Shown here: positions 63,798-64,000 of the stretch, one piece after another
Layout of the letters: every line of letters begins with the position of its first letter
How positions within the stretch are numbered: position 1 is the first letter of the stretch
Assembly (NCBI RefSeq): GCF_000147335.1
Contig: NC_014534.1
Coordinates: 1 to 64,000 of the forward strand
Direction: 5' to 3'
Length of the DNA: 64,000 bases
Origin: Gloeothece verrucosa PCC 7822
GTDB taxonomy: Bacteria; Cyanobacteriota; Cyanobacteriia; Cyanobacteriales; Microcystaceae
Notes under the pieces: generated by a model
The model's input: the letters and a program-made list of their open reading frames with translations, nothing else
Database searches by the model: none
What the model was told of the DNA's origin: nothing
Program-made: the position numbers and the translations under genes

Positions 63798-64000
63798 TTA
63801 TTCACAGAAAGCCCGCTCAGCCAGTGTGGAATCTAGAATGAAAGGATTTTCATTTCCCTGCGGGGTTCCCGCGATTTTACGCGAACGTAATTTTTCGGGT
63901 TCATCGACCGGATCTGTCGCCTGCCATTTACAGAGCGTCTGTTTCTGTTTTTCGAAAAAATTCTGATCGGCCGAGTCGGGGTAGACGGTACGGAAGTAGA
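63798..64000 (-). CDS. Endonuclease I-type nuclease, C-terminal fragment (runs off the window)
   Basis: Reading the minus strand from the window edge gives YFRTVYPDSADQNFFEKQ, LCKWQATDPVDEPEKLRSRK, IAGTPQGNENPFILDSTLAE and RAFCE, then TAA at 63798-63800. The W-x-x-x-D-P-V-D-E, then basic, then GN-x-NPF-x-x-D order is the hallmark C-terminus of the endonuclease I family, periplasmic or secreted DNases. The NPFILDSTL wording resembles members from Bacteroidota-like bacteria more than the Vibrio/E. coli type. GC content and codon use (CGT, GCG, CCG) differ from the rest of the window, which may indicate foreign or chimeric DNA. Confidence 0.8.
   Translation of the reverse strand, partial: YFRTVYPDSADQNFFEKQKQTLCKWQATDPVDEPEKLRSRKIAGTPQGNENPFILDSTLAERAFCE

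Noticed and set aside
1-64000. tRNA, rRNA, riboswitch or tmRNA genes
   Set aside because: Reading through the intergenic regions revealed no sequence I could support as any of these; a covariance-model scan would be decisive.

Overview
The window looks like accessory, plasmid-type DNA of a cyanobacterium. The supporting signs are six copies of the cyanobacterial HIP1 octamer GCGATCGC (about 12007, 14259, 16137, 29143, 56174, 61241), a low GC content, PEP-CTERM and 'bluetail'-type surface proteins, pentapeptide repeats, and transposase families common in cyanobacteria. No chromosomal housekeeping gene, tRNA, rRNA or CRISPR array was recognised. Both edges look foreign. Bases 3-46 equal the un-reversed complement of a commercial cDNA/subtraction adaptor. 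The last ~200 bases encode the end of an endonuclease I-type protein in higher-GC DNA.

Region 1 (1-24.3 kb) is a replication and mobile-element zone. It holds a ribbon-helix-helix regulator, a frameshifted TOPRIM/SF3-helicase replication gene with iteron-like repeats inside it, a Phd/PIN toxin-antitoxin pair, and an intact telomere-resolvase-like tyrosine recombinase. Broken copies of that recombinase lie beside IS remnants. Next come an orphan HicB-like gene and a TnsB-TnsC-TniQ operon with a recognisable left end, closely resembling the type V-K CRISPR-associated transposon core but with no Cas12k or array in the window. Then follow an IS of unassigned family, an IS4-type transposase and a second, intact 999-aa primase-helicase. 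Two primase-helicases plus a telomere-resolvase-like protein suggest a composite, possibly linear, replicon.

Region 2 (24.8-38.2 kb) carries surface and secreted proteins: a 1,547-aa vWA/cadherin/VWD/Calx-beta/RTX protein and two PEP-CTERM proteins. They are interspersed with an intact IS with perfect terminal repeats, a chimeric dead transposase, small hypotheticals, and a two-gene unit of a papain/C39-like cysteine protease and a small partner.

Region 3 (39.2-63.2 kb) is dominated by one 23.1-kb open reading frame of 7,711 codons. It encodes a NIDO-like domain, 13 CARDB repeats, beta-propellers, tandem Ig/cadherin-like domains, YD-like and dockerin segments, a DNA/RNA non-specific endonuclease domain and a putative zinc metalloprotease motif. 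A complete pentapeptide-repeat gene lies inside it in exact codon-register antisense. The 3' end of the giant frame runs into an IS5-family element, so its natural C-terminus appears lost.
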